A stretch of 64,000 bases of DNA from positions 1 to 64,000 of the forward strand of contig JAYVMU010000037.1 of NCBI GenBank assembly GCA_043758775.1. The letters run 5' to 3'. This DNA comes from JACMMS01 sp043758775 (GTDB lineage Bacteria > Pseudomonadota > Gammaproteobacteria > Burkholderiales > Methylophilaceae). Both the position numbers and the translations under genes were made by a program. Below, piece by piece: positions 16,658-25,772 of the stretch. The notes below the pieces were generated by a model. The model made no database searches and was not told the DNA's origin. It saw only the letters and a program-made list of their open reading frames with translations. The stretch's first letter is position 1. Each line of letters starts with the position of its first letter.

Positions 16658-17722
16658 CTAATACACAATAGAGTTTAACTCGCCATTTGCATAACGCGCA
16701 GCCATACGATCCATCGCAATCACTTTAATCTGGCTCGCCATGCCTGCACTGCCAAACGCCTCAAAACGCTCCTTACACAACTGCTTCGCCGCTACTATGG
16801 CTGCTTTAAAAAAGACTCGCGGATCAAACTCTTCAGGATTTTCTACCATTTTCTTACGTATTGCCGCGGTCATTGCCAGACGTATATCAGTATCAATATT
16901 TACTTTACGCACGCCATTTTTAATCCCTTCTACAATTTGTGAAACAGGTACGCCATAGGTTTCTTTTATTACCCCGCCATACTTTCTGATGGTTTCTAGA
17001 ATTTCTTGCGAAACACTGGACGAGCCATGCATCACCAAATGTGTATTAGGAATACGCTGGTGAATCGCTTTAATTCTATCGATTGCTAACATATCGCTAG
17101 TTGGTGGACGACTGAATTTATAAGCACCATGGCTGGTACCAATCGCAATCGCCAAGGCATCCACCTGCGTGGCTTTTACAAATTCCGCAGCCTCATTGGG
17201 GTCCGTGAGCAATTGCGACTCATCTAAAACACCAATTGCGCCGCCGCCATCTTCCTCACCGGCTTGCCTGGTTTCTAAAGAGCCTAAACAACCTAACTCA
17301 CCTTCTACCGAAACACCAACGGCATGTGCTAACTCAACCACACGTCGCGTGACATCGACATTGTAAGCATAGCAGGCAGGTGTTTTCGCATCACTTTGCA
17401 ATGAGCCATCCATCATCACACTAGAAAACCCACTACGAATTGCCGTTTGGCAAACTGCCGGCGACGCACCATGATCCTGGTGCATACAGATAGGCAAATG
17501 CGGGTATTGCTCTACGGCTGCCTCAACCAGTTTACGTAAGAACGGCTCACCAGCATAACCTCTAGCACCTGCTGAGGCTTGCAAAATCACCGGGCTATCC
17601 ACTTCATTAGCCGCCTGCAATATGGACAATATTTGTTCCATATTATTCACATTAAAAGCCGGCAGGCCGTAGCTGTGTTCGGCCGCATGATCCAACAATT
17701 GTCTTAATGAAATCAGTGCCAT
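16658..17722 (-). CDS. fba: Class II fructose-1,6-bisphosphate aldolase (CbbA type)
   Basis: Zinc-dependent aldolase joining or splitting triose phosphates; CbbA-type members also act on sedoheptulose-1,7-bisphosphate. 354 residues. LPAFNVNNMEQI at the start, ICMHQDHGASP with zinc-binding histidine near residue 83, DGSLQ, VEGELG with the catalytic-site acid, GTSHGAYKF and HGSSSV with further zinc ligands, and KVNIDTDIRLAM. This subtype is the one found in Calvin-cycle operons. It is 15 bp downstream of fbp and upstream of tpiA. Confidence 0.95.
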   Translation of the reverse strand: MALISLRQLLDHAAEHSYGLPAFNVNNMEQILSILQAANEVDSPVILQASAGARGYAGEPFLRKLVEAAVEQYPHLPICMHQDHGASPAVCQTAIRSGFSSVMMDGSLQSDAKTPACYAYNVDVTRRVVELAHAVGVSVEGELGCLGSLETRQAGEEDGGGAIGVLDESQLLTDPNEAAEFVKATQVDALAIAIGTSHGAYKFSRPPTSDMLAIDRIKAIHQRIPNTHLVMHGSSSVSQEILETIRKYGGVIKETYGVPVSQIVEGIKNGVRKVNIDTDIRLAMTAAIRKKMVENPEEFDPRVFFKAAIVAAKQLCKERFEAFGSAGMASQIKVIAMDRMAARYANGELNSIVY

Positions 17723-17737
17723 AATAGTTTTCCTTTT

Positions 17738-18832
17738 TTATTGCATCGCGTTTGGCAAAGAATATTGATCAAACAAATTTACATCAAACTCAGCGTGATA
17801 TAGCTCAATCAAACTAACCTCTAACCGTGACCCCATAATAACGGGAACACGCTGATGAATCTGACTAGGCTGCAACTGTAAAATTCGTTCACGGCCAGTG
17901 GAGCTCTTACCGCCAGCCTGTTCCACAATAAATCCCATCGGATTAGCCTCATAGAGCAAGCGCAAACGACCCGCTTTGCTGGGTAGCTTATTATCTTTTG
18001 GGTAAAGATACACGCCACCACGCATCAAAATTCTATGAATATCAGCCACCATGCTCGCTACCCAACGCATATTAAAATCTCGCCCACGTACACCAGTGGT
18101 GCCGGCATCACATTCCGCAATATATTGTTGTACTGGGATTTCCCAAAAACGTTGATTACTTGTATTGATAGCATATTCAGAAGTGATTTCAGGTATCTGG
18201 ATATCTGGGTGGGTTAATCTAAACTTTTGGCTTTCGGCATCTAAAGTAAAGCCTTGTGTACCTCTACCAATGGTGAGTACCAACATGATAGCTGGCCCAT
18301 ATAGTACGTAGCCCGCAGCAAGTTGCGCAATGCCAACCTGCAAATAATCAGCATAGCTGGGCAAGCTGTTTTTAAGCGCTTTAGGGTTTGATGAAGGAAG
18401 AATAGAAAAAATTGAACCTACCGCGCCATTTACCGCAATATTAGATGAACCATCAAGTGGGTCAAAAGCTACTAAAAATGGCGCCTTTTCTTTACCACTA
18501 AACAAATAAGGTAAATCCAATTCTTCAGAAACTGCACCGGCAACTAAACCGCTCTTTTCTAGGCTAACAATGAATAAATCATTGCTCAACACATCCAGTT
18601 GCATCTGCGTTTCACCTTGCACATTGGTCGTTGTGAGCTTGGCTGTTGTCTCGTCCAACGCACCTTTTGCAACCAGTACTGCAATGGTTTTTATGCAATC
18701 AGCAATGTCTAGCAACAAGGTTGTCAGCACGCTGCCATTAGGCAAATCCTGCGCTGCATGAGCTAGATATTGCTGCAAGGTAGCAGCATCATGCCTGCCA
18801 TTATCAGCGCTGTTTTTGATAGCTTGTGTCAT
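17738..18832 (-). CDS. fbp: Fructose-1,6-bisphosphatase, class 1
   Basis: Hydrolyses fructose-1,6-bisphosphate in gluconeogenesis or in pentose-phosphate regenerating cycles. 364 residues, family length about 330-365. The metal site DPLDGSSNIAVNGAVGSIF lies near residue 118. NMRWVASMVADIHRIL and GGVYLYPKD are the substrate-binding part, and LLYEANPMGFIVEQAGG is the C-terminal signature. First gene of fbp-fba-tpiA; a LysR regulator is divergent across a 162-bp spacer with a palindrome, which suggests joint control. Confidence 0.95.
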   Translation of the reverse strand: MTQAIKNSADNGRHDAATLQQYLAHAAQDLPNGSVLTTLLLDIADCIKTIAVLVAKGALDETTAKLTTTNVQGETQMQLDVLSNDLFIVSLEKSGLVAGAVSEELDLPYLFSGKEKAPFLVAFDPLDGSSNIAVNGAVGSIFSILPSSNPKALKNSLPSYADYLQVGIAQLAAGYVLYGPAIMLVLTIGRGTQGFTLDAESQKFRLTHPDIQIPEITSEYAINTSNQRFWEIPVQQYIAECDAGTTGVRGRDFNMRWVASMVADIHRILMRGGVYLYPKDNKLPSKAGRLRLLYEANPMGFIVEQAGGKSSTGRERILQLQPSQIHQRVPVIMGSRLEVSLIELYHAEFDVNLFDQYSLPNAMQ

Positions 18833-18950
18833 TTATTTAATCTTAACTTTCTGCTTTATCCTAAATTAATTCAAAAGCTTGCCATAACTATATGACGTAT
18901 ACTGTAGAAAGAATGTTCATTAAAGTAAATTAACAAATTCTTGTGTCATG

Positions 18951-18967
18951 CTTAAGTTTTACTTAAG
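18951..18967. promoter_or_regulatory. Candidate LysR operator between fbp and the LysR gene
   Basis: A perfect 7-bp inverted repeat CTTAAGT-TTT-ACTTAAG, containing the T-N11-A core of LysR-type sites (T 18953, A 18965). It lies 27 bp upstream of the regulator start and about 120 bp upstream of fbp, the usual recognition-site position for LysR autoregulation. Confidence 0.6.
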
Positions 18968-18994
18968 TATGCCTTGTTTATATGAGTTTTACTA

Positions 18995-19921
18995 ATGCGA
19001 AACCTCACTTTACGCCAAATCAAAATTTTTCTTAGTGCAGCAAAACACTTAAGCTTTTTGCGGGCGGCAGAGGAATTACACATTACAGGTTCTGCCGTTT
19101 CATTACAAATCAAGGAAATGGAAGGTGATATAGGGGTAAGCCTGTTCAGTCGTGAAAATAGAAAAGTATCACTCACTACGGCTGGCGAACATTTTTTAAC
19201 TTATGCAAATGAAATAGCCAACACACTCACTAAAGCCAGTGCAGCAATGAATAGCTTACGTGGCACGCATATGGGCATACTCAAAATTGGCTTAGTCAGC
19301 ACTACACGCTATTTTTTGCCATCATTATTGGTCGAGTTTAAAAAAAATTTCCCTAATGTGCAAATCAAGATAGATGTAAAAAATCGCGAACAGTTAATTG
19401 CATTGGTGCGTGATGGCGAAATTGATATTGCGATTATGGGCAAGCCACCTAAAGCGCTTAATGCCCGTGCCGAGCCATTTGCTAATCACCCACATCTGTT
19501 TATTGCCAGCCCTAAGCATCCGCTTGCAAACAAAACCAATTTAGCACCTCAAGTATTAAATCAGGTGGAAATTATCTCTAGAGAACAAGGTTCTGGTACA
19601 CGCTATATCATGGAAAAATACCTGTCAGAGCATGGGTTATCACCACTGGTACGCATGGAAATGTCGGGCAATGAAACCATCAAACAGGCTGTGATGGTGA
19701 ATTTGGGTGTTTCTTTTGTTTCGCTGCACACCATAGGCCAGGAAATTGCCAATCAACAAATCATTGTTTTAGATATTCAACATACACCTGTGATAAGGGT
19801 ATGGCATGTAGTGACGCCGAATAAGCGCGAGGCTTCGCCAGCGGCAGAGGCTTTCCGTCATTTTATGCTGGAAAAAGCCGAAGGTATATTGAATGATTTA
19901 TTTGTCGTGTGCCCGTGCTAA
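18995..19921 (+). CDS. LysR-family regulator (CbbR-like)
   Basis: 308 residues: N-terminal winged helix (LRQIKIFLSAAKHLSFLRAAEELHITGSAVSLQIKEME) followed by a periplasmic-binding-like effector domain. The first 60 residues resemble CbbR and CysB-type members; CbbR controls carbon-fixation genes, and the divergent neighbour here is fbp-fba-tpiA. No rbcL or prk gene is in the window, so carbon-fixation control is a hypothesis. The ATG at 18995 has only a weak GAG upstream. It ends five bases before the convergent tcdA stop. Confidence 0.88.
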   Translation: MRNLTLRQIKIFLSAAKHLSFLRAAEELHITGSAVSLQIKEMEGDIGVSLFSRENRKVSLTTAGEHFLTYANEIANTLTKASAAMNSLRGTHMGILKIGLVSTTRYFLPSLLVEFKKNFPNVQIKIDVKNREQLIALVRDGEIDIAIMGKPPKALNARAEPFANHPHLFIASPKHPLANKTNLAPQVLNQVEIISREQGSGTRYIMEKYLSEHGLSPLVRMEMSGNETIKQAVMVNLGVSFVSLHTIGQEIANQQIIVLDIQHTPVIRVWHVVTPNKREASPAAEAFRHFMLEKAEGILNDLFVVCPC

Positions 19922-19926
19922 ATAAA

Positions 19927-20739
19927 CTACTTCAGCAACAGATTCAGTATTAATTGAGCTGCGGTAAAACCAAATGGCGCAGTCACACTCACTGAAGAAC
20001 CATAGCCAGCACAGTTTAAACCGGTAATGCCAACCTCAACTTCACAGCTATCTTCGGTTTCATTCTCAGCATTTGAAACTGGCCCAATGATTTTCTCATC
20101 CGAATAAACGGCTTGAATGCCAAATTTCAGTTGCTTCCCATCCCTAATATTGGCGCTATCACTTCCTTTCGGGAAAGCATGGTCACGCCGTAATTGATTA
20201 CGCATTTTTTCCAACAACCGATCACCCGTCACACTGGCTAAATCAGCCACTTTAATTTTAGTCGGGTCTAAACGCCCGCCCGCACCACCCACTGTAATAA
20301 GTGGTAGTTGATGCGCCTTGCAATAAGCCGCAATAGCCACTTTAGCCTTAGCGTCGTCAATCGCATCCAATATCGCATCGTAGCCATTAGCCAACATAGC
20401 CGTTACATTTTCAGTGGTCACAAAATCTTCAATCTCATGCACTGAGGCTGCTGGATTAATCGCACGGATACGTTCTGCCATAGCGGTGACTTTGGCTTTG
20501 CCAAAACTCTCATCAAGTGCGTGAATCTGTCGATTAACGTTAGATTCAGCAATGTTATCCAAGTCTATCAAAGTGATAGTGCCGACCGCATTGCGCGCCA
20601 ATGCCTCGGCCGCCCAGGAACCGACACCACCAATGCCAATGACACACACATGTGCCGCCTGAAACTTGGCTAAGCCAGCTACGCCATACAAGCGACGCAC
20701 GCCGCTAAAACGGCGTGAAAAATCTGGTGTGTCCATCAA
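19927..20739 (-). CDS. tcdA: tRNA threonylcarbamoyladenosine dehydratase
   Basis: 270 residues of the ThiF/E1-like family. It ATP-dependently cyclises t6A37 to ct6A in tRNAs decoding ANN codons. RRFSGVRRLYGVAGL precedes the nucleotide loop VIGIGGVGSWAAEALAR, then IDLDNIAESNVNRQ and DAIDDAKAKVAI. The C-terminus has a hydrophobic helix. It lies two bases downstream of acpS, so it probably shares the pdxJ-acpS transcript. Confidence 0.92.
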   Translation of the reverse strand: MMDTPDFSRRFSGVRRLYGVAGLAKFQAAHVCVIGIGGVGSWAAEALARNAVGTITLIDLDNIAESNVNRQIHALDESFGKAKVTAMAERIRAINPAASVHEIEDFVTTENVTAMLANGYDAILDAIDDAKAKVAIAAYCKAHQLPLITVGGAGGRLDPTKIKVADLASVTGDRLLEKMRNQLRRDHAFPKGSDSANIRDGKQLKFGIQAVYSDEKIIGPVSNAENETEDSCEVEVGITGLNCAGYGSSVSVTAPFGFTAAQLILNLLLK

Positions 20740-20741
20740 TG

Positions 20742-21119
20742 TCAGGTTTCTAGAATAACAAACGCAGCGGCGAGATTTTTCTCATCGCTGATTGAGATAT
20801 GCTGGTGCACAATACTTTTCTCATCCACCAAGGCTTGCAACGCAGATGAAAAAGCCAATAATGGCTTACCTAAGGCATCATGCGTGACGCTGATATTTTG
20901 AAACGTGACGACACCACGTAAACCGGTGCCAAAAGCTTTGCTGAAAGCTTCTTTGGCCGCAAAACGTTTAGCCAGAAAACGTGCTTTGGTATGGCTAGAC
21001 TCAAAGCCCAGCAGTTCATCCACGGTTAAAATGCGCTGGGCAAAGGCATGGCCAAACTGGCTGAGTGAAGCCTCGATGCGCGCAACTTCAACAATATCGG
21101 TACCGATGCCAAATATCAT
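20742..21119 (-). CDS. acpS: Holo-[acyl-carrier-protein] synthase
   Basis: Transfers 4'-phosphopantetheine from CoA to acyl carrier protein. 125 residues: GIGTDIVEVARIE at the start with the Mg-binding Asp, and RFLAKRFAAKEAFSKAFGTG in the middle. It overlaps pdxJ by four bases (ATGA-type coupling), the usual pdxJ-acpS arrangement. Confidence 0.96.
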   Translation of the reverse strand: MIFGIGTDIVEVARIEASLSQFGHAFAQRILTVDELLGFESSHTKARFLAKRFAAKEAFSKAFGTGLRGVVTFQNISVTHDALGKPLLAFSSALQALVDEKSIVHQHISISDEKNLAAAFVILET

Positions 21120-21844
21120 TTAACAACAGCTTCTTTCATCAACGCTTTCATCTCACTTACCGCGTTATCCCAGCCGACAAACAAGGCATGTGCCACAATG
21201 GCATGACCGATATTCAGTTCTTCAATCCCGGGAATTGCCGCGACCAGATGCACATTATGATAATGTAAGCCGTGACCTGCATTAACCACCAAACCAAGAC
21301 TCAGGCCATGCACCACAGCTAGTTTGATGCGCTCTAGTTCTGCTGATTTCTCGGATTCAATTTCCGCATCGGCAAATGCACCAGTATGGAGTTCGATCAC
21401 TGGTGCGCCCGCTTTCTTCGCTGCATCAATCTGTGCAATATCAGGGCCAATAAACAGTGAGACTCGAATACCTGCATCACCTAGTTTTTGACAGGCTTCT
21501 TTTACTTTATCAAAGTAACGCACAACGTCTAAACCGCCTTCAGTAGTACGTTCTTCACGTCGCTCTGGCACCAAACAAACATCCTGTGGCTTAACTTGTA
21601 AGGCGATGTCTATCATTTCATCGGTCACTGCACATTCAAGATTCATCTTGGTCTGTAGCAAAGGACGCAAGGCAAAAATATCCGCATCCTGCATATGACG
21701 GCGATCTTCACGCAGATGTAACGTAATACTATCTGCGCCAGATTGTTCTGCCCTCAGTGCGGCTTGTACGACACTGGGGTAGCGTGTGCCACGTGCCTGA
21801 CGAATAGTTGCAACGTGGTCGATATTGACACCTAGTTTAATCAT
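21116..21844 (-). CDS. pdxJ: Pyridoxine 5'-phosphate synthase
   Basis: Last step of de novo vitamin B6 synthesis, condensing 1-deoxyxylulose-5-phosphate with 3-amino-2-oxopropyl phosphate. 242 residues. NIDHVATIRQARGT at the start, ITLHLREDRRHMQD, CLVPERREERTTEGG, and the C-terminal NAGHGLHYHNV segment. It lies nine bases after recO and overlaps acpS. Confidence 0.97.
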   Translation of the reverse strand: MIKLGVNIDHVATIRQARGTRYPSVVQAALRAEQSGADSITLHLREDRRHMQDADIFALRPLLQTKMNLECAVTDEMIDIALQVKPQDVCLVPERREERTTEGGLDVVRYFDKVKEACQKLGDAGIRVSLFIGPDIAQIDAAKKAGAPVIELHTGAFADAEIESEKSAELERIKLAVVHGLSLGLVVNAGHGLHYHNVHLVAAIPGIEELNIGHAIVAHALFVGWDNAVSEMKALMKEAVVK

Positions 21845-21853
21845 TATGTATTT

Positions 21854-22588
21854 TTAAAGTCCTTGTAGATCGATTAACAACTGCCGCGTATGTAGTGGTT
21901 TATCACCTAGATAATGGGCTAGTAAATAACGCATTAACTGCTTGCTCTGCAACTTGGTCTGGGCATTACTATAATCGCCTTGTGCCATATCCAGCATGGT
22001 TTTACCTAATAATTGTACGCCATTTTGAGCTGTATTTAATGTAGTGCTTGATAGATTAGCACCATAATAGGCCTCATAGCGATAAGTGCGCTCCGGGTCG
22101 ATTGCCATTTCGTTCTCATCGTGCGTAAGCGGCACGGCATAACCCATTTCTTGCAGCATAGTCAGTTCAAACTTGCGTAAAGTATTAGCTAAATCTTTCG
22201 CCGTCATTAGCGTTTGTAAGGTTTGTGTATAGTAGTCAAACAAACCTCCATGTGCATCCTCGCGTGGTAACAAACGTAGCAGCAGCTCATTGAGATAAAA
22301 ACCACACATTAAAGCCTCACCACGCAGTAATAACAAGCCCGCTGACCAATCCAGACTATGTAATGTACGTAATTCATTTTTGCCCGACCACGCAGCCGAT
22401 AATGTCTGAAATGATTGCAACATACCGCGCATGGCAGACCGTGGTCGGCGTGCACCTTTAGCCACTGCGGCGATGCGGCCAAAGTCTTTACTAAACAACT
22501 CAACCACCAAGCTGGTTTCTTTAAACGGATAGGTGTGCAAAACATAGACGGACTGACCGTCTTGACGAAGAGAGGGGCTGACTGACAT
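21854..22588 (-). CDS. recO: DNA repair protein RecO
   Basis: 244 residues of the recombination mediator that loads RecA with RecR. An OB-fold N-terminus (VYVLHTYPFKETSLVVELFSKDFG) is followed by GARRPRSAMRGMLQ and a helical C-terminal domain with LNELLLRLLPRED. The zinc-binding cysteines of some RecO proteins are absent, as usual in Betaproteobacteria. In relatives era precedes recO directly; here a 1.4-kb gene has come between them. Confidence 0.93.
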   Translation of the reverse strand: MSVSPSLRQDGQSVYVLHTYPFKETSLVVELFSKDFGRIAAVAKGARRPRSAMRGMLQSFQTLSAAWSGKNELRTLHSLDWSAGLLLLRGEALMCGFYLNELLLRLLPREDAHGGLFDYYTQTLQTLMTAKDLANTLRKFELTMLQEMGYAVPLTHDENEMAIDPERTYRYEAYYGANLSSTTLNTAQNGVQLLGKTMLDMAQGDYSNAQTKLQSKQLMRYLLAHYLGDKPLHTRQLLIDLQGL

Positions 22589-22607
22589 TTCTAATAATTA
22601 GAAACCA

Positions 22608-24044
22608 TTATTTAATGCCCGCATCAAACTGAAAACTAGCGCCTGTCGGTGTGCCAGTAGGTGTACAAGCAAAAGCACCTTGGGCATTAATTTGTAAATT
22701 AGTAACACTGACATCAAATCCATTAGCGTCAGCAACTGGCGTATAAGTATAAGTCGCACCATTGTTATTAGAAAAACTGACGCTATCAGTAGTGCTAGCT
22801 AAGCCTGCAAAAGTGTAAACCAACGTACTGCTTGGGCTACCTTGCGTAAATAATACCGGGCCACTACCTGATGCACCTAAATCACCCACATACAATTTGG
22901 CATTCAGCGGGATAGCATCCGACAATATGATGCTATTGCTATCCGCACTACCTCCACCTTGATTACTTATTCCCATCGTATATCTAGCGCGCCCGCCAGG
23001 GATATATTTGGGGTTGATCGTGTTGTTAACCGGGTCAGAAAATGGAGTCACTGTTTTGCTAAAGCTGAAGACTGGGTTGTTAGCGTTCACTGGATTAATC
23101 GCTACCGTCACATTGTTGGCAGGGCATTGTGGTGCACGAGTTGTTAAATTAGTAGTGGTCCAAATAGTATAAGCACCACTTGGTGTTTTAAATTGCCCTT
23201 CTTGCACGCCATCACAGCAATCCTCAAAGCCGTAATCTCGCATAACATGATAGCCTATCGGGCTAAGAGACACTGATGCATTAGCCAGAATTTGCGAAGC
23301 TGTGGCGTAACTACCTGCCCAGTACATATTGGTCCACCTTTCCTGTACTATTTGGTCATCAATATACATGCCGCCACCTCGTCCATAATCAGGCCCATTC
23401 CTAAAACCCCAATTACCTGTTGTGCTGGCATTAAAAAAACCAAGGAAGCTAAACGCAATATTACTGTTTACACCACCAGTAAATTGATTAGTATTAGAAA
23501 TATTAGTCCAACTAGTGATGATTTTGCAGCCATAGCCCGCAGTATCCGTTCCTGCAGCAAACGCCGCTTCAGCTGTCGCACGGCTTGTCGGAGAAGCTGT
23601 GGAGTTACGTGTCCAAATGCGAATACCCGCCTGGCTAAAGGTATTAACCGCATCACTTACATTAGCTGCGCCGCTTTTAGCATAATAAATATAAATGGTT
23701 TTACTTGCCCCAGCGGCCAAACTGGGGATTTTCACCCACGCGGTAGTACTAGCACTAGCTAAAGCCCGAGGTTCAACAAACGAGCTAAGTAGTGTTATGT
23801 CATTTGTATCAACCGCTCTAAAATCATTAGAGGCATTTGCAAAAACATAACCAGGAAAATTAGCTGCGTTCACTGTTAGTTGAATCTCATAATTAGTGAG
23901 CGCAACTAACGAGCCGTTGGCAATGGTCACTGGCACGCGTTTAGCCCACGTGCAATCCCACCAGGCAAGTGCAGTACTAGAATAAAAGCCCAGACACAAC
24001 AAGAAGCACTGTAAAAAAACTATTTTTTTAATATTAAATTGCAT
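22608..24044 (-). CDS. Secreted DUF2341-like / PA14-like / DUF11-like protein
   Basis: About 478 residues from ATG 24044 (another ATG at 24059). A signal peptide ends near STALA. The mature protein starts with WWDCTWAKRVPVTIAN, a DUF2341-like domain with IYIYYAKSGAAN near residue 125. A PA14-like lectin region follows, with GFRNGPDYGRGGGMYIDD and a paired-cysteine motif YGFEDCCDGVQEGQF near residue 275. A DUF11-like repeat (PGGRARYTMGISNQGGG, SDAIPLNAKLYVGD) lies near residues 345-400. No PEP-CTERM or LPXTG anchor is visible. Low-complexity Ser/Thr/Asn/Ala content suggests a surface or pilus-tip protein. It sits tightly between era and recO without its own terminator. Confidence 0.7.
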   Translation of the reverse strand: MQFNIKKIVFLQCFLLCLGFYSSTALAWWDCTWAKRVPVTIANGSLVALTNYEIQLTVNAANFPGYVFANASNDFRAVDTNDITLLSSFVEPRALASASTTAWVKIPSLAAGASKTIYIYYAKSGAANVSDAVNTFSQAGIRIWTRNSTASPTSRATAEAAFAAGTDTAGYGCKIITSWTNISNTNQFTGGVNSNIAFSFLGFFNASTTGNWGFRNGPDYGRGGGMYIDDQIVQERWTNMYWAGSYATASQILANASVSLSPIGYHVMRDYGFEDCCDGVQEGQFKTPSGAYTIWTTTNLTTRAPQCPANNVTVAINPVNANNPVFSFSKTVTPFSDPVNNTINPKYIPGGRARYTMGISNQGGGSADSNSIILSDAIPLNAKLYVGDLGASGSGPVLFTQGSPSSTLVYTFAGLASTTDSVSFSNNNGATYTYTPVADANGFDVSVTNLQINAQGAFACTPTGTPTGASFQFDAGIK

Positions 24045-24091
24045 TTTTAATCCATGCATATTGTTATTAATGAATAAAAAATATGGCTATA

Positions 24092-25084
24092 TCAGTAACC
24101 TAGACTTTTCACCGCCCGCGCATCATCAGCCCAACCACCTTTAACCTTGACCCAGGTTTCCAGATAAACTTTACCATCAAATAATTTTTCCATATCCTGC
24201 CTGGCTTCGGTAGAAATCTGTTTAAGTTTCTCACCACCTTTGCCAATCAGCATCGGTTTCTGGCTTTCCTTATCGACAATAATCGCGACAAAAATACGAC
24301 GTAATTTACCATCTATTTCAAACTTTTCAACTTCCACTGCTACAGAATAAGGGATCTCGTCACCGAGCAATCTGAATATCTTCTCACGCACCAATTCTGC
24401 CGCTAAGAAGCGCTCATTTTTATCCGTCAGTTCGTCCGCGCCATAAATGGCAGGCTGTTCAGGCAAGTATTTTCTGATAGTGCTCAGTAATTCATCGATA
24501 TTCAATGTTTTCTTAGCGCTTACAGGGACTATATCAACAAAGGGAAACTCTAAGTCAAAGTCTTGAATCAGTGGTAACACATTGCCTTTATCGCCCATTA
24601 AATCCAGCTTATTCACGACCAACATCACAGGCTTATCTTTTGGTAATAAGGCCAATACTTTACGGTCAGCATCACCTAGTTTCATAGGTTCAATCACAAA
24701 TAAAACCAAATCAACTTCAGTTAATACTTGCGTGACGGTTTTATTCAAACTTTTATTTAAGGTATTGATGTGTTTTTGTTGAAAGCCTGGCGTATCAACA
24801 AACAAGAACTGTGTGTCATCCGTGGTATGGATACCCAACAAGCGATGGCGCGTGGTTTGCGCTTTACGTGAAGTGATGCTCAGTTTTAAGCCCAGAATAT
24901 GATTGAGCAAAGTAGATTTTCCCACATTGGGGCGGCCAACAATCGCAATTGTGCCACAACGAAATGGACCATGGTCAATCTCGTCTTCATCCACGCTCGG
25001 TTCATCAAACGCTAGCTCTGCAAGTTCTTCTGCACTAAGTTTTGCCGGGTCGAGTGTTTCTGGAATCATTTTTTTAATCATCAT
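24092..25084 (-). CDS. era: GTPase Era
   Basis: 330-residue GTPase that binds the 3' end of 16S rRNA during 30S maturation. G1 GRPNVGKSTLLN, G2/G3 RKAQTTRHR and DTPGFQ, G4 NKLD, then a C-terminal KH domain with IGKGGEKLKQISTEAR. The usual protein starts close to FRCGTIAIVGRPN; here about 40 acidic residues precede it (LSAEELAELAFDEPSVDEDEIDHG). It starts immediately after the rnc stop, with no gap, so translation is coupled. Confidence 0.96.
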   Translation of the reverse strand: MMIKKMIPETLDPAKLSAEELAELAFDEPSVDEDEIDHGPFRCGTIAIVGRPNVGKSTLLNHILGLKLSITSRKAQTTRHRLLGIHTTDDTQFLFVDTPGFQQKHINTLNKSLNKTVTQVLTEVDLVLFVIEPMKLGDADRKVLALLPKDKPVMLVVNKLDLMGDKGNVLPLIQDFDLEFPFVDIVPVSAKKTLNIDELLSTIRKYLPEQPAIYGADELTDKNERFLAAELVREKIFRLLGDEIPYSVAVEVEKFEIDGKLRRIFVAIIVDKESQKPMLIGKGGEKLKQISTEARQDMEKLFDGKVYLETWVKVKGGWADDARAVKSLGY

Positions 25085-25759
25085 TTAATCTTTTCTATTT
25101 ATTTCTTCCAGCGCACTTTGCGCTGCTTTTTGCTCTGCAGCACGGCGGCTTACGCCCTCACCCGCTGTTCGACAATTCAGTTTAGCAATCACGCATTCCA
25201 CACGGAAGATTTGCGCATGCGCTTCACCTTCAATAGCAATCACCTGGTAATCTGGTGTATCGATTTTACGCGCTTGCAAAATTTCTTGTAGTAGTGATTT
25301 TGAATCCTTGCCTATCACTTTAGGGTCGATATTATCTAGTAAATTAGTATACAGCCTAATAATCACAGCTTCAGCCGCTGCATAACCGCCATCTAGATAA
25401 ACTGCACCAATGATGGCTTCTAGCGCATCGGCTAAGATAGATGGTCTGCGCCAGCCAGCACTTTTAAGTTCGCCTTCACCTAATTTCAGTGCATCACCCA
25501 GATTAAGGGTAAATGCGATTTCAGACAGCGTCGCTTCTTTGACCATTTGCGCACGTAATCGGCTTAAATCGCCTTCAGATAGCTTAGAGAAGCGTAAGTA
25601 AAGCTGATGCGCAATAATAAAATTCAGTGCACCATCACCTAAAAACTCCAAGCGCTCGTTATTAATGCCGCTATAACTACGGTGCGTGAGAGCCTGTTCC
25701 AACAGCTTTGGATTTTGAAAGGTGTAATTTAATTGTCTGTTAAAAACGCTTAGTGCCAT
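25085..25759 (-). CDS. rnc: Ribonuclease III
   Basis: 224 residues. It cleaves double-stranded RNA, including the rRNA precursor. The catalytic signature NERLEFLGDGALNFIIA lies near residue 35, and LADALEAIIGAVYLDGG near residue 110. A C-terminal dsRNA-binding domain (about 155-224) ends GEGVSRRAAEQKAAQSALEE. Coupled to era. Confidence 0.97.
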   Translation of the reverse strand: MALSVFNRQLNYTFQNPKLLEQALTHRSYSGINNERLEFLGDGALNFIIAHQLYLRFSKLSEGDLSRLRAQMVKEATLSEIAFTLNLGDALKLGEGELKSAGWRRPSILADALEAIIGAVYLDGGYAAAEAVIIRLYTNLLDNIDPKVIGKDSKSLLQEILQARKIDTPDYQVIAIEGEAHAQIFRVECVIAKLNCRTAGEGVSRRAAEQKAAQSALEEINRKD

Positions 25760-25772
25760 GGTTTAAATACAG

